From Thiomargarita sp. (GTDB lineage: Bacteria > Pseudomonadota > Gammaproteobacteria > Beggiatoales > Beggiatoaceae), in NCBI GenBank assembly GCA_022729575.1, contig DZAL01000002.1:1-64000 (forward strand): 64,000 nucleotides of DNA, written 5' to 3'. Below the pieces are notes generated by a model that ran no database searches, was not told where the DNA came from, and saw nothing but the letters and a program-made list of their open reading frames with translations. The first letter of the stretch is position 1; every line of letters begins with the position of its first letter. Both the position numbers and the translations under genes were made by a program. Shown here in pieces: positions 36,305-46,600 of the stretch.

Positions 36305-37465
36305 ATGGGATTTCTAAAGTTAGACGACAACCACCAATCAACAATTGTGGTGACTCCAAACTATGAGAAGTTAAGTTATTTAAAAAATCCTTTTCCTCCC
36401 AAGGGCCAAGTATGTCATGAAGTTTATGTAGAACGACCGGAATTAAACGAATTAAGTCGTGCTTTACATAGTTTTCTGTCTGGTCGTAAATCAGGTGGAT
36501 TCTGGGTCATAGAAAGTGAACGTGGCGTGGGTAAGAGTAATTTCTTAAAACATCTGGAATGGGAATTTAACCAAGCCTACAGTAATGGCCAATTAGAAGG
36601 GACGGTACACCAATATATTCCAGGTCCACAGGTTGAAGCACAACTACTGGTCGAATACCTACTGCAAGCGATTGGGGAAGAGCGGTTTCACCGCTTGTTG
36701 AAAACCGGCGTATCTCTGCCTGAATCTTCTAAAGGCACGGATTTATACCGCTTTATCTCTAGCCTGAAAACAGCAAAAATGGTTACCTCAAAACCACTAC
36801 CTTCACAACCGCCGTTGTTTGGCGAACCGCAACCTGCGGAACAACCAGAAGAGGATTTATGGTTAGAACCTACTACTTTTTTAATACGGTGGTTAGCAGG
36901 ACACCAAACTTACACCAAAGAGCGGGAGCATTATAATATCTGGTCAAAAGACCGGATGCCCCCAGCGGTAGCCTTTCCCTATTTAAGACTGTTGGTAGAG
37001 GAGATGGGACATCACCAAATTCTCCAACGCATTGTGTTATTGTTGGACGAATTTGAAGATATACAGGTGTTAAATAATCAGGCTCAATCTGAATATATTT
37101 TAGCCTTAAAGAATTTACTCAACTGCTTTAACTGGCAAGGATTATTCGTGATTATCGCCGGCCAAGCTGGTGCTTTTAGTGCGATTGGTAGTCGCTACAC
37201 CTCTTTTTCTGACCGATGGGAACGTGCTAACTTGAGACCGCTACAAAACCACGAGGATGCTGTGAAATTGGCTAGGGCTTATATGGAATTTGCTCACCAA
37301 GAATATCTCAAGCGGAATCGTAGTAAAAAACCACTACCGGTAGAAAAGTTGGAGCCTTCCGAGAAGGACCTCAGAATCTTTGTAAATGCCGATACACCAA
37401 TTACTCAGAGGAATTTTCTGCAAAAGTTGCATGAATGGATTGAACAAAAGTGTTTGCCAAACTAA
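36305..37465 (+). CDS. P-loop ATPase, third gene of cassette
   Basis: A 386-residue AAA-type ATPase. The opening YLKNPFPPKG resembles the N-terminus of ORC/Cdc6- and TniB-like ATPases. Walker A is S71-E-R-G-V-G76-K77-S78; the first position is Ser rather than Gly/Ala. Walker B is LLLDEFEDI with D248-E249. A sensor-like stretch FVIIAGQ and an arginine-rich SDRWERANLRPL follow, then a C-terminal lid. It probably powers or gates the PIN nuclease encoded by the gene 1 nt upstream. I cannot assign it to a named defence family. Confidence 0.85.
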   Translation: MGFLKLDDNHQSTIVVTPNYEKLSYLKNPFPPKGQVCHEVYVERPELNELSRALHSFLSGRKSGGFWVIESERGVGKSNFLKHLEWEFNQAYSNGQLEGTVHQYIPGPQVEAQLLVEYLLQAIGEERFHRLLKTGVSLPESSKGTDLYRFISSLKTAKMVTSKPLPSQPPLFGEPQPAEQPEEDLWLEPTTFLIRWLAGHQTYTKEREHYNIWSKDRMPPAVAFPYLRLLVEEMGHHQILQRIVLLLDEFEDIQVLNNQAQSEYILALKNLLNCFNWQGLFVIIAGQAGAFSAIGSRYTSFSDRWERANLRPLQNHEDAVKLARAYMEFAHQEYLKRNRSKKPLPVEKLEPSEKDLRIFVNADTPITQRNFLQKLHEWIEQKCLPN

Positions 37466-37535
37466 ATAGAGTTTAACACTCCGTAGAGTCATAATCAAGT
37501 ATTCTGGAGTCCAAATTTTTCAAATTTGGATAGCG

Positions 37536-37809
37536 ATGAAATTTAGGTGAGAACTTAGGACTGGCAGTCCTTTGAGGACTGCCAGTCCTGACCGCCTCAA
37601 AGAACTTAGGACTGGCAGTCCTTTGAGGACTGCCAGTCCTGACCGCCTCAGAGAACTTAAGACTGCCAGTCCTGATCGCATCATCATCCACCTGTCATCA
37701 CTAGCACTATTTTTCGCTTTCCTAAACGGCAAAGGTTTAGGAAATCTTAACCTTTGGTTGTTGATAACCCATTGAAGGTTAACACCTCCATTGGTTTGGA
37801 GGGACTACC
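37536..37809. repeat. Right direct repeat flanking the PIN/ATPase cassette
   Basis: This is the same sequence and orientation as 33666-33888 but with one extra 51-bp family B unit, so three units instead of two. It runs right up to the argH stop codon (37810). The direct orientation would allow loss or gain of the 3.6-kb cassette by homologous recombination. Confidence 0.9.
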
Positions 37810-39207
37810 TTAATTCTCAATTCCAAATTCCAAACGACTACGTACACGTTGAATGGCCGCCCGTACTTGCGCTGGTGCAGTGCCACCAAAATGCTGCCGT
37901 GCCACCACCGCGCCTTCTAAAGTCAAAATGGCATAGACTTCCTCAGTAATCAGCGGCGAAAACCGTTGAAAGACCTCTAAGCTCACCTCTTCTAAATCTT
38001 TCCCAGCGTCGATACAATAACGCACGGTTTTACCAACGATTTCATGGGCTTCACGAAATGGCACTCCTTTACGTACTAAATAATCGGCCAAATCCGTGGC
38101 TGTGGTAAAACCGCGTTTAGCGGCTTGATACATCACTTCTCGATTGAATTGTATCGTCGGTATCATCTCGGCATATACTCGTAAACATCCGGTTACTGTA
38201 TCAATGGTATCAAATAACGGCTCCTTATCTTCCTGATTGTCTTTATTGTACGCCAACGGTTGTGATTTCATCAAGGTCAATAAACTAAGAAGATGGCCAT
38301 AGACGCGGCCAGTTTTGCCGCGGACCAATTCTGGCACATCAGGATTTTTCTTCTGTGGCATAATAGAGGAGCCGGTACAAAACGCATCGCTGAGTTCAAT
38401 AAAATTGAATTGGGCCGAAGACCATAATACTAACTCCTCGGAAAAACGTGACAAGTGCATCATCAAAATCGCGGCGGTCGCAGTAAATTCAATGGCAAAA
38501 TCACGGTCACTGACCGCGTCTAAGGAATTTTCTGCTACTGTGTCAAAGTCCAACAATTGGGCCGTATAATGACGGTCGAGGGGATAACTGGTGCCTGCTA
38601 AGGCTGCGGCTCCCAGCGGTAAACTATTCACTCGTTGCCGCCCTTCTTGTAACCGATTGCGATCACGTAATAGCATTTCACACCAGGCTAATAAATGATG
38701 ACCCAAAGTAATCGGTTGCGCATTTTGTAAATGGGTAAAACCCGGCATAATCGTCTCCGCTTCCGCTTCGGCCACCGTCACTAGCGCGGTAATTAACCGA
38801 GTTAACTCGATCTGGATGACATCTATTTCATGGCGCAAATATAACCGAATATCGGTGGCGACTTGGTCATTACGAGAGCGGCCGGTATGTAATTTCTTGC
38901 CGACGAGTCCAATTTTTTGCACTAAGCGAGTTTCGATATTCATGTGGACATCTTCTAACGCCAGTGACCAAGTAAATTGACCTTGATTAATCTCCTCCTG
39001 AATGGCTTGGAGACCTTGAATAATTTGGGCGGCTTCGGTTTCCGTTAACACGCCTACTTTCGCCAACATTTGCGCATGAGCAATGGAACCTTGAATATCG
39101 TATTCAGCCAACCGATTATCGAAACTAACCGAAGCCGTAAACGCTTCCACAAAGACATTAGTGGGCGCGGTAAACCGACCACCCCAGGGTTTTTCTTGAT
39201 TATTCAT
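37810..39207 (-). CDS. argH: Argininosuccinate lyase
   Basis: ArgH cleaves argininosuccinate to arginine and fumarate, the last step of arginine synthesis. The protein has 465 residues in the expected length range. The fumarase/aspartase superfamily signature [11 protein letters not shown] is present, as are [26 protein letters not shown] and the opening KPWGGRF. I use ATG 39207 because it gives the usual [12 protein letters not shown] start; a TTG at 39237 is less likely. It is separated from the plsC side by the accessory cassette. Confidence 0.95.
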   Translation of the reverse strand: MNNQEKPWGGRFTAPTNVFVEAFTASVSFDNRLAEYDIQGSIAHAQMLAKVGVLTETEAAQIIQGLQAIQEEINQGQFTWSLALEDVHMNIETRLVQKIGLVGKKLHTGRSRNDQVATDIRLYLRHEIDVIQIELTRLITALVTVAEAEAETIMPGFTHLQNAQPITLGHHLLAWCEMLLRDRNRLQEGRQRVNSLPLGAAALAGTSYPLDRHYTAQLLDFDTVAENSLDAVSDRDFAIEFTATAAILMMHLSRFSEELVLWSSAQFNFIELSDAFCTGSSIMPQKKNPDVPELVRGKTGRVYGHLLSLLTLMKSQPLAYNKDNQEDKEPLFDTIDTVTGCLRVYAEMIPTIQFNREVMYQAAKRGFTTATDLADYLVRKGVPFREAHEIVGKTVRYCIDAGKDLEEVSLEVFQRFSPLITEEVYAILTLEGAVVARQHFGGTAPAQVRAAIQRVRSRLEFGIEN

Positions 39208-39251
39208 AATATTTTTGATTAAAATTGCGGGTAACAACCAGAATTCTGGAC

Positions 39252-39393
39252 CGATTTGACAACTTTTTGAAAGTTGTCAAATCTAAACCCCGAACCGATT
39301 TGACAACTGTTTAAACCGATTTGACAACTTTTCGAAAGTTGTCAAATCTAAACGGCGAACCGATTTGACAACTTTTCGAAAGTTGTCAAATCT
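39252..39393. repeat. Family A palindromes upstream of argH
   Basis: Three full copies (39252-39284, 39317-39349 and 39361-39393) and one half copy between them. All begin CGATTTGACAAC rather than AGATTTGACAAC. They fill the space between argH and the convergently or tandemly placed ODP gene on the minus strand. Confidence 0.85.
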
Positions 39394-39400
39394 ACAACAC

Positions 39401-40159
39401 CTAAGGTAATTTGTAATTATCCTGCGTCAATAAATCGACTCCACATTTAAGGTCCTCCAGCCAATCTAACAACATCTCAATCATAGCCTTACCCTTAAAT
39501 GGTCGTCCATGTTGCGGTACCATCCATTCTACATCTAAACCACGTATCATATTGACCCAGTAACGACAAACCTTATTACTGGCCATATAGCGGCGGTGAA
39601 ATGATTCCATATAAAACCGATGACTCTCAAAATTTTCCACTGGACAATCCGCTTTCGACGGCACGATAGAAGCCCCTAAATCACCAGTGAAGAGAATTTT
39701 ACTAATGGAATCGTAAAACTGAAAATTGCCCTCCGAATGTAAAAAATGGGCTGGTATCGCTTTCAGCACGGTCCGCCCCAATTGGATATTCATCCCTTTA
39801 TCCGGAATACCAATCATTCGGTCTTTGAGTTTACCCGCGGTAGCAAAATGAGTGATAAAATGTTCCCACAGCGCCGGGACCATGACTTTACAATCACTAC
39901 CAACTAGCCATTTATCCAAGGAGGAGATAACGTCAGGGTCTTGGTGAGAGCCGATGACATAATCCAAACTTTTCGTGAATAGATATTTGTAGGATTGCAT
40001 GAATAAATCATTGTAAATCAAGTCCCCGCCAGGGTCAAGTAAAGCCGAATGGTTGCCATCGATAATCAAAAATTGATTGCATTGAACACTTTTTTCGTGA
40101 ACTAAATCATAAAAACCGATACACTTATGGCTACCATCATTGTAAAGTTCAACTGCCAT
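39401..40159 (-). CDS. Oxygen-binding diiron (ODP) metallo-beta-lactamase-fold protein
   Basis: A 252-residue cytoplasmic protein of the ODP/flavodiiron core type. The metal ligands run H72-Q-D74-P-D76 (variant of HxExD), H141 in LHSEGNF, D160 in LFTGDLG and a later histidine in MVPQHGRP. In Treponema an ODP protein senses oxygen in chemotaxis. No flavodoxin domain is present, so it is not a complete flavodiiron reductase. ATG 40159 has GGAGAA upstream; a longer frame is only translated family A repeat. It is divergent from the copper ATPase gene, and both could share a promoter region. Confidence 0.85.
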   Translation of the reverse strand: MAVELYNDGSHKCIGFYDLVHEKSVQCNQFLIIDGNHSALLDPGGDLIYNDLFMQSYKYLFTKSLDYVIGSHQDPDVISSLDKWLVGSDCKVMVPALWEHFITHFATAGKLKDRMIGIPDKGMNIQLGRTVLKAIPAHFLHSEGNFQFYDSISKILFTGDLGASIVPSKADCPVENFESHRFYMESFHRRYMASNKVCRYWVNMIRGLDVEWMVPQHGRPFKGKAMIEMLLDWLEDLKCGVDLLTQDNYKLP

Positions 40160-40198
40160 GGTGGTCTTTTCTCCTCTACCAAAACAATATTTAACAAA

Positions 40199-40231
40199 AG
40201 ATTTGACAACTGGTTGAAAGTTGTCAAATCT
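40199..40231. repeat. Family A palindrome in divergent promoter region
   Basis: A single copy (AGATTTGACAACTGGTTG with complement) in the 127-bp space between the divergent ODP and copper ATPase genes. Its place, between the two start codons, would suit an operator, but the same repeat also lies at many gene ends. Confidence 0.75.
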
Positions 40232-40286
40232 AAATCTTACCGAGTTTTTCTTTAACAACGTCAACTATTTTTTAGATTATACCATT

Positions 40287-42791
40287 ATGTCAAAACAGCA
40301 ATGCTATCATTGTGGCCTACCAGTGCCTGAGCATTCGGAGTGGTCAGTGATTATTCAAGCACAACCACGTCCAATGTGTTGTCCAGGCTGTCAAGCGGTT
40401 GCTCAAGCCATCGTCGGCGCCGGGTTGCAGGAGTTTTATACTTATCGTACTACTCAGGCCCCGACTGGGCAACTGTTAATTCCTGAATTGTTGCAACAAA
40501 CTCAAGTGTATGATAACCCTGCGGTGCAAAAACGCTTGGTGCGGCTTGAAGGGGAGCATATTCGTGAGGTATCCTTAATTTTAGAGGGAATTACCTGTGC
40601 GGCTTGTATTTGGTTAAATGAACGCCATTTGCGTACATTGCCCGGTGTCTTGAGCGTACAAGTCAACTATTCCACTCACCGTGCCCAGGTACGGTGGGAT
40701 AATTCTCAACTTCCTCTCAGTGAAATTTTGCAAGCGGTTAGTCAAATTGGTTATGTCGCCCATCCTTATGACCCGCAACGTCAGCAAGCGGTGTTAGAGC
40801 GAGAGCGCAAGCAGCAATTACGTCGACTTGGGGTTGCGGGCGTATTAGGAATGCAGGTGATGATGATTTCCATCGCGTTATATGCTGGGGCTTGGTCTGG
40901 CATGGCACCAGAATTTAGAACTTTATTTCACTGGCTCAATCTATTATTGACCACCCCCATTTTACTCTATTCCGCCGCGCCCTTTTTTCGCGGTGCTTGG
41001 CGAGATTTGAGTCATCGACAAGCTGGAATGGAGGTCCCTATTGCTTTAGCTATCAGTCTCGCTTTTCTAGGTAGTGTGTGGGCGACGTTGAGTGGCACCG
41101 GCGAGGTTTATTATGACTCCGTTGCTATGTTTGTCTTTTTCCTCTTGACGGGCCGCTATTTTGAATTAATGGCTCGTCATAAAAGTTCTCAAGCGGCTGA
41201 AAATTTAGTGCGGATGGTGCCGATGACCGCCATTCGTTTACCTTCCAATGCCACCGGCGCAGTCAAGGAAGAAGTGGTACTGGTGGCGGAGTTAAACCAG
41301 GGGGATACTGTGCTCATTCGACCTGGCGAGACCATTCCGGCGGATGGGACTATTATAGTAGGTCACTCTAATATAGATGAAGCCTTACTCACCGGCGAAA
41401 GTTATCCGATTGCCAAACAACCTGGACAAACGGTATTAGCCGGTACTATCAATATCCACAGTCCCTTGCAAATACAAGTCGATAAAGTGGGCGCGGAGAC
41501 GGTATTATCGCACATTTTACGCTTATTGGAACGAGCGCAGATGGAAAAACCGACGTTGACTCAATTGGCCGATAAAATAGCGGCCTGGTTCATTTTAGGC
41601 GTGTTAATTTTAGCCACCGCAGTCGCTTGCTATTGGTGGCTAGTCAACCCTGAAGTATGGCTACCTATCACTTTAGCCGTCTTAGTCGTCACTTGTCCGT
41701 GCGCCTTATCACTGGCCACCCCGACCGCGGTGACTGCCGCCACCAGCACGTTAACGCGAGTGGGTTTGCTCATTACTCGTGGTCATACGTTAGAAACTTT
41801 AGCCCGTGCCACTCATTTTGTCTTTGATAAAACGGGGACGTTAACCGAAGGACATTTGCAATTACTCGCCACCCAGGCTTTTAGTGCTTTACCTTCAAGC
41901 ACTTGCTTACAATATGCCATCGCTTTAGAACGTCATTCTGAACATCCGATTGCCCAAGCATTGATAACTGCCATCAGTGATAATCTCTCCGCCCTGACCG
42001 CCACCGCGGTGAGTAATTACCCCGGCGCGGGGATGCAGGGAATGGTGGCGGGGAATACTTACTTTATCGGCACCCCTAAGTTTATTGCGGACCGTACCGG
42101 TTTAGCCTTGCCCATGGCACCATTGCAAGCGTTACAGCAAGAAGGTCATACCTTAGTATTGTTAGCCGACTCGCAAATGATACATGCGGCTTTTACTTTA
42201 GGTGATAAAATTCGGCTAGGCGCACGGGAATTAGTGACCGCTTTGCAACAGCAGGGAAAATCAGTCATTCTCCTCAGTGGGGACCAGGCGACGGCCGTGC
42301 AACGAGTCGCGCAGGCGGTTGGAATCAGCGAATTTGGTTATTCGCTCACCCCAGAAGATAAGTTAGCGCGAGTGAAAGCGTTGCAGGCGCAAGGGGCGAT
42401 GGTGGCCATGATTGGAGACGGGGTGAATGATGCGCCAGTATTGGCCCAGGCTCAAGTGTCGATAGCGATGGGCAGTGGGACTCAAATCGCCAAAGCCAGT
42501 GCCGATATGATATTACTGACCGAGCAATTACCTAATTTACTGATTGGGATTAAGACCGCCCATAACACTTTGAATATCATTCGGCAAAATGTGAGGTGGG
42601 CGATCGTTTACAACGTAATCGCCTTGCCCGCGGCCGCAATTGGTTGGATCGCACCTTGGATGGCGGCGCTTGGGATGTCATTAAGTTCGCTATTGGTCGT
42701 CGTGAATGCGTTACGATTATTAAAGTTACCCTCACGAACGGCGTTGGAGTCCAAATCTTCAGATTTGGCAACGTCGTCTCACTTTGATTAA
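40287..42791 (+). CDS. ccoI: CcoI/FixI-type copper P1B-ATPase
   Basis: This inner-membrane copper exporter is needed to assemble cbb3-type cytochrome oxidase, the high-affinity oxidase for low oxygen. The protein has 834 residues. A Cys-rich N-terminus (C6-x2-C9, C31-C32-x2-C35) and HMA domain (C104-A-A-C107) precede eight membrane helices. The metal site C470-P-C472, phosphorylation site D514-KTGT and GDGVNDAP are complete. I use ATG 40287. The last 16 residues or so (ALESKSSDLATSSHFD) and the stop codon come from a G-family repeat. The ccoNOP operon is not here. Confidence 0.9.
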   Translation: MSKQQCYHCGLPVPEHSEWSVIIQAQPRPMCCPGCQAVAQAIVGAGLQEFYTYRTTQAPTGQLLIPELLQQTQVYDNPAVQKRLVRLEGEHIREVSLILEGITCAACIWLNERHLRTLPGVLSVQVNYSTHRAQVRWDNSQLPLSEILQAVSQIGYVAHPYDPQRQQAVLERERKQQLRRLGVAGVLGMQVMMISIALYAGAWSGMAPEFRTLFHWLNLLLTTPILLYSAAPFFRGAWRDLSHRQAGMEVPIALAISLAFLGSVWATLSGTGEVYYDSVAMFVFFLLTGRYFELMARHKSSQAAENLVRMVPMTAIRLPSNATGAVKEEVVLVAELNQGDTVLIRPGETIPADGTIIVGHSNIDEALLTGESYPIAKQPGQTVLAGTINIHSPLQIQVDKVGAETVLSHILRLLERAQMEKPTLTQLADKIAAWFILGVLILATAVACYWWLVNPEVWLPITLAVLVVTCPCALSLATPTAVTAATSTLTRVGLLITRGHTLETLARATHFVFDKTGTLTEGHLQLLATQAFSALPSSTCLQYAIALERHSEHPIAQALITAISDNLSALTATAVSNYPGAGMQGMVAGNTYFIGTPKFIADRTGLALPMAPLQALQQEGHTLVLLADSQMIHAAFTLGDKIRLGARELVTALQQQGKSVILLSGDQATAVQRVAQAVGISEFGYSLTPEDKLARVKALQAQGAMVAMIGDGVNDAPVLAQAQVSIAMGSGTQIAKASADMILLTEQLPNLLIGIKTAHNTLNIIRQNVRWAIVYNVIALPAAAIGWIAPWMAALGMSLSSLLVVVNALRLLKLPSRTALESKSSDLATSSHFD

Positions 42792-43032
42792 TCCCGTCCA
42801 AAGCTGAAGGTTTGGACTCCAACGCGGTTTAACTTAATGGCAGTGCGGCTAAAGCCTCTACTCCAACCTTCGAAAGAGCAAACCTGTTGGAGTAGAGGCT
42901 TTAGCCGGTGGACCGGCCGCGACGACCTTTAATGGGGGTGCCGACCTCTACCGGCTAAAGCCTCCACTCCAACCTTCGAAAGAGCAAACCTGTTGGAGTA
43001 GAGGCTTTAGCCGCACTGCCATTAAGTTAAGG
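42740..43032. mobile_element. G-family composite inverted repeat
   Basis: The start overlaps the 3' end of ccoI and matches the interior of the element at 11782-11907. A second element follows, bounded by TTAACTTAATGGCAGTGCGG and its complement at about 43013-43032. Inside it stand two arm pairs of GGCTAAAGCCTCTACTCC with a shared loop (CTTCGAAAGAGC). No gene is inside. Confidence 0.75.
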
Positions 43033-43115
43033 AATTGGAAGCTAACGTAGGGTGCATCAGCGATAGCGTCATGCACCATTTTCGGTTCGGTGTATGCCAG
43101 ATTCGATAATAGTCA

Positions 43116-43568
43116 TCATTTCAAAGCCAATTCCACTTCTTCTTTATAGAGCCGAATAGATTCATCAATGATTGGGTTGTTTGGCATTCCATCGGTTAAA
43201 TTTTCCGCTTGCCAAACTTCGCTGAACAGGGAAATAGTGGGAATCGAAAGCCCCTTCTCTTGCGCGAGGAGGTAAAGTTTTTTGATCACAAAATAAGAGT
43301 GACTGGCTAAGAAAAACTGAATACCCTCTTCCGCCAACTTGGCGATGATGTCAAGTAATTGCGAGATCGCCTTTGGGTGCAGAGCTGATTCTGGTTCATC
43401 CATAAAAATTACCGAATTTTTATCTAGGTAGCGATTGCCAAGTAACGTATCAAGGATAGCAATTTTTTTAATGCCTTCTGCCGTTACTCCAATCGGAAAC
43501 TTTTGATTGCCTGTTCTAAATTGCCAGCGACTGGAAGCGTCGTCATATTCAACTTTGCCACCAAACAT
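43116..43568 (-). pseudogene. C-terminal fragment of an OLD/AAA-type ATPase
   Basis: A 150-residue frame with only the second half of a SMC/ABC-type ATPase: Walker B SVIFMDEPESALHP and the His-loop FFLASHSYFV. The Walker A half is missing. The frame stays open to about 43632 upstream but then runs into repeat sequence. Family members with this layout act in defence (OLD, AbiEii-linked) or repair. It is most likely a remnant after deletion or insertion. Confidence 0.75.
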
Positions 43569-43694
43569 ATCATCGAGGCGGTGCCGGGACTGGGAGGGCA
43601 GTTTAGCACTTCGCTTTCTCCTCCTCCTTACTCAAGTCTTTCCCCCCTCCTTACTCAAGGAGGGGTAGGGGGTGGTTAACGTACTGACACTAGC

Positions 43695-46600
43695 CTACTC
43701 CTTCGGTTTCTCCACTCGCGAAGCCGATTCATCTCTTTCTGCTTCATCCATAATTTCGCTACCAGTTACCTCGCTAGATAAATCGGTTTTTAATCTAATG
43801 CCACGCCGGGATTGAAATTTTTTCTTAGACATTTTAGCACCGCTCATCTGCGAATAAGTATCAGGTCGTGCTGAAGCCGCTAAATCGTCACCGTCTTCAC
43901 TGTCATCATGAGGAATTATTAGCATCTCCATTGACGGCAGATTAACCGGCTGGGATTTCTCCTCATCACTGGTTACGGCCGCTATGGTAGGTGAAACGGC
44001 TACTACTGATACCGGCGGTGGTGGTAGAGGGTCCAGATTTGACAACTTTTCGAAAGTTGTCAAATCTAAAGTTGTCAAATCTTCAGTAGGTGGCGGTGGT
44101 GACGTTGGCCCAACCGGTGGCACCACACTACTAGGTGCCGGTGGTGCTGGCGTTACTGGTGGCACCGGCGTTACTGGTGGCGCTGGAGGCATAGACCGCG
44201 GTGGTATCGGTGGTTGTGCCGAGGCTTTAATTTTACTCCATAGCCCTTCCAACAGACTGAATAACAGGAGGAAAATGCCGCGAATCAGATAGAACATCAT
44301 CGTCACTATATTGATGATGTTGATAATTAAGTTAATGATGAAACTCCACAGCCGGAGCCATAACGGGAGTTTGTAAACGGTCTCTGGGACTTTGGGATGG
44401 AGATTTTTCGCGTCGAGATTAGGCAACTGTTCGAAAGTGGTCAAATCTTCTCGAGAGGCACACAACGCTTTTGGTCCAATACTGATACAACCCAGTGGAA
44501 TGACTACCAAGGTTAATAGAGTAGAAACTAACACGCCAAAGAGCAGAGAAATGGCCATGCCTTGGAAAATCGGGTCAAATAAAATGACTCCGGAGCCTGC
44601 GACTAAGGCAAACGCAGTAATCAAAATAGGGCGAGTCCGCGTTTTACAAGCGAGAATCACGGCATCTTGAATACAAGTGCCTTTTTGAATTTCGTGGATT
44701 GAGTAATCTACTAACAAAATAGAATTACGCACAATAATTCCTGCCAACGCAATCCAACCAATCATCGAGGTGGCGGTAAATGCCGCATTCAGTGCCCAGT
44801 GGCCAGGAATGATTCCCAGCAAAGTGAGTGGAATGGGGACCATGATAATGGCGGGGACAATAAAGTTCCCAAACAGCCATACGACTAGAATATAAATTAA
44901 CACCATGGCGGCGGCAAATGCCAGTCCCATGTCACGGAAAGTTTCATAAGTGACGGTCCATTCGCCGGTCCATTCAAACCCAGATTGACCATATTCCTTG
45001 GGTGGGCCCAGATAGCGGTTACAAAGCGGAATCAATTGAAAATAGGTGTGACAACCGCTTTCCCGTAAATCAATACCGTCGGGGGTGCGATAATCGGTTA
45101 ATTGAGCTTCAATTTCGCGCATTCCATAAATCGGGGCGCTGAGATGATATTGGTTGGTGGCGACATCATATACACCTACGGAATCGCCCACCACATATTC
45201 AACTGGTCGTAAGTCTTTTTGATAGTAAATAGGGTGTTGTTTGAGTTTTTGGAACCGTCCTAATTCAGCCAAGGGTACGGTGGTACCGGTGGTGGTAGGA
45301 ATGGGTAAATCGTATAAACGATTAAGTTGGGACCGGACCGCCAGTGGTACTTGCATGACCATGTAAGTTGGTTCCAAACGAGTCCCTCGTTTAATGTCGC
45401 CTAGTTTAAATCCACCCATGGCCATGGCTAAGTTTTGGTTAATCACATCGATGGCAATGCCACGCCGCACGGCTTTTTCGGTATCCACGTCGAAGCGCCA
45501 AATTCCATGTTCTTTGGCCATATAATTGTCAACATCATCGAGGATCTCGGCATCTTCAAATAACTTGGTCATGTGGTTAGCCACTTGACGGCGAGTTGCA
45601 TCATCAGGACCATAAATTTCGGCTACAATGGATTGCAACACGGGTGGTCCAGGGGGCATTTCGACCACGGCAATTTTGGCCGGACTCTTCATTTCGAGCA
45701 GCACTGCTTTTAACATGCGCCGGGTATCTAAAGCCATTTCATGGCTGCTACGGTGGCGGTCGGTTTTATCTTTAAGTTGGACGTGAATATCAGCCTGCCA
45801 AGGAGATTGACGCATATAGTAGTGTCGTACCATGCCGTTAAAATCAAAGGGTTGGGAGGTGCCGACATAGGTTTGCAAAGCGGTCACTTCGGGCATTTCA
45901 CGCAGTTTTTCCGCAAAGGTCAGGGTGAGATTAGTCGTTTCTAAGAGCGCAGTACCTTCTGGCATGTGGATAAATACGTTAAATTCTGGTTTGTTGTCCA
46001 GCGGTAACATTTTCACTTCGACGTGTTGGGTGTAAAACATGGATAACGCGGCGAAAAAGGAGATGATGAGAACGATTAAAAATAAACCGCCTTTGAGCTT
46101 GCTGTTAAACAATGGCGGTAACAGTTTGCGGAAAAACCGTTCGAGTTTTTCATTAAAGTGATGCTCTTTCTGTTCAGCTTTGCGCAAGGCGGCTATCGAT
46201 GGTTTAATCCGCATGGCTAACCAGGGGGTGAAGATGAAGGCGGCAAACAGTGAAAAAATCATGGCCACGGAACCTAACGCGGGGATGGGTTCCATATAGG
46301 GTCCCATCATGCCAGAGACAAAGCCCATCGGGAGTAAGGCGGCAACCACGGTGAAGGTGGCTAAAATGGTGGGATTGCCGACTTCACGCACGGCATCGAC
46401 TGCGGTATCGGTATCGGTTTCCCCTTTGAGGAGCCAACGGCGATAGATATTTTCGATGACGACAATGGCATCGTCCACCAGGATGCCAATAGAGAAAATC
46501 AGGGCAAATAAACTAACACGGTCAATGGTATAGCCGAGCAACCAGGCTGCGAATACGGTAATTAAAATGACCACTGGAATGACTAGGGTGACGACAATCG

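Noticed and set aside
43984-44292. Gly-rich protein on the plus strand
   Set aside because: It is the antisense shadow of the Pro-rich tail of the RND gene.
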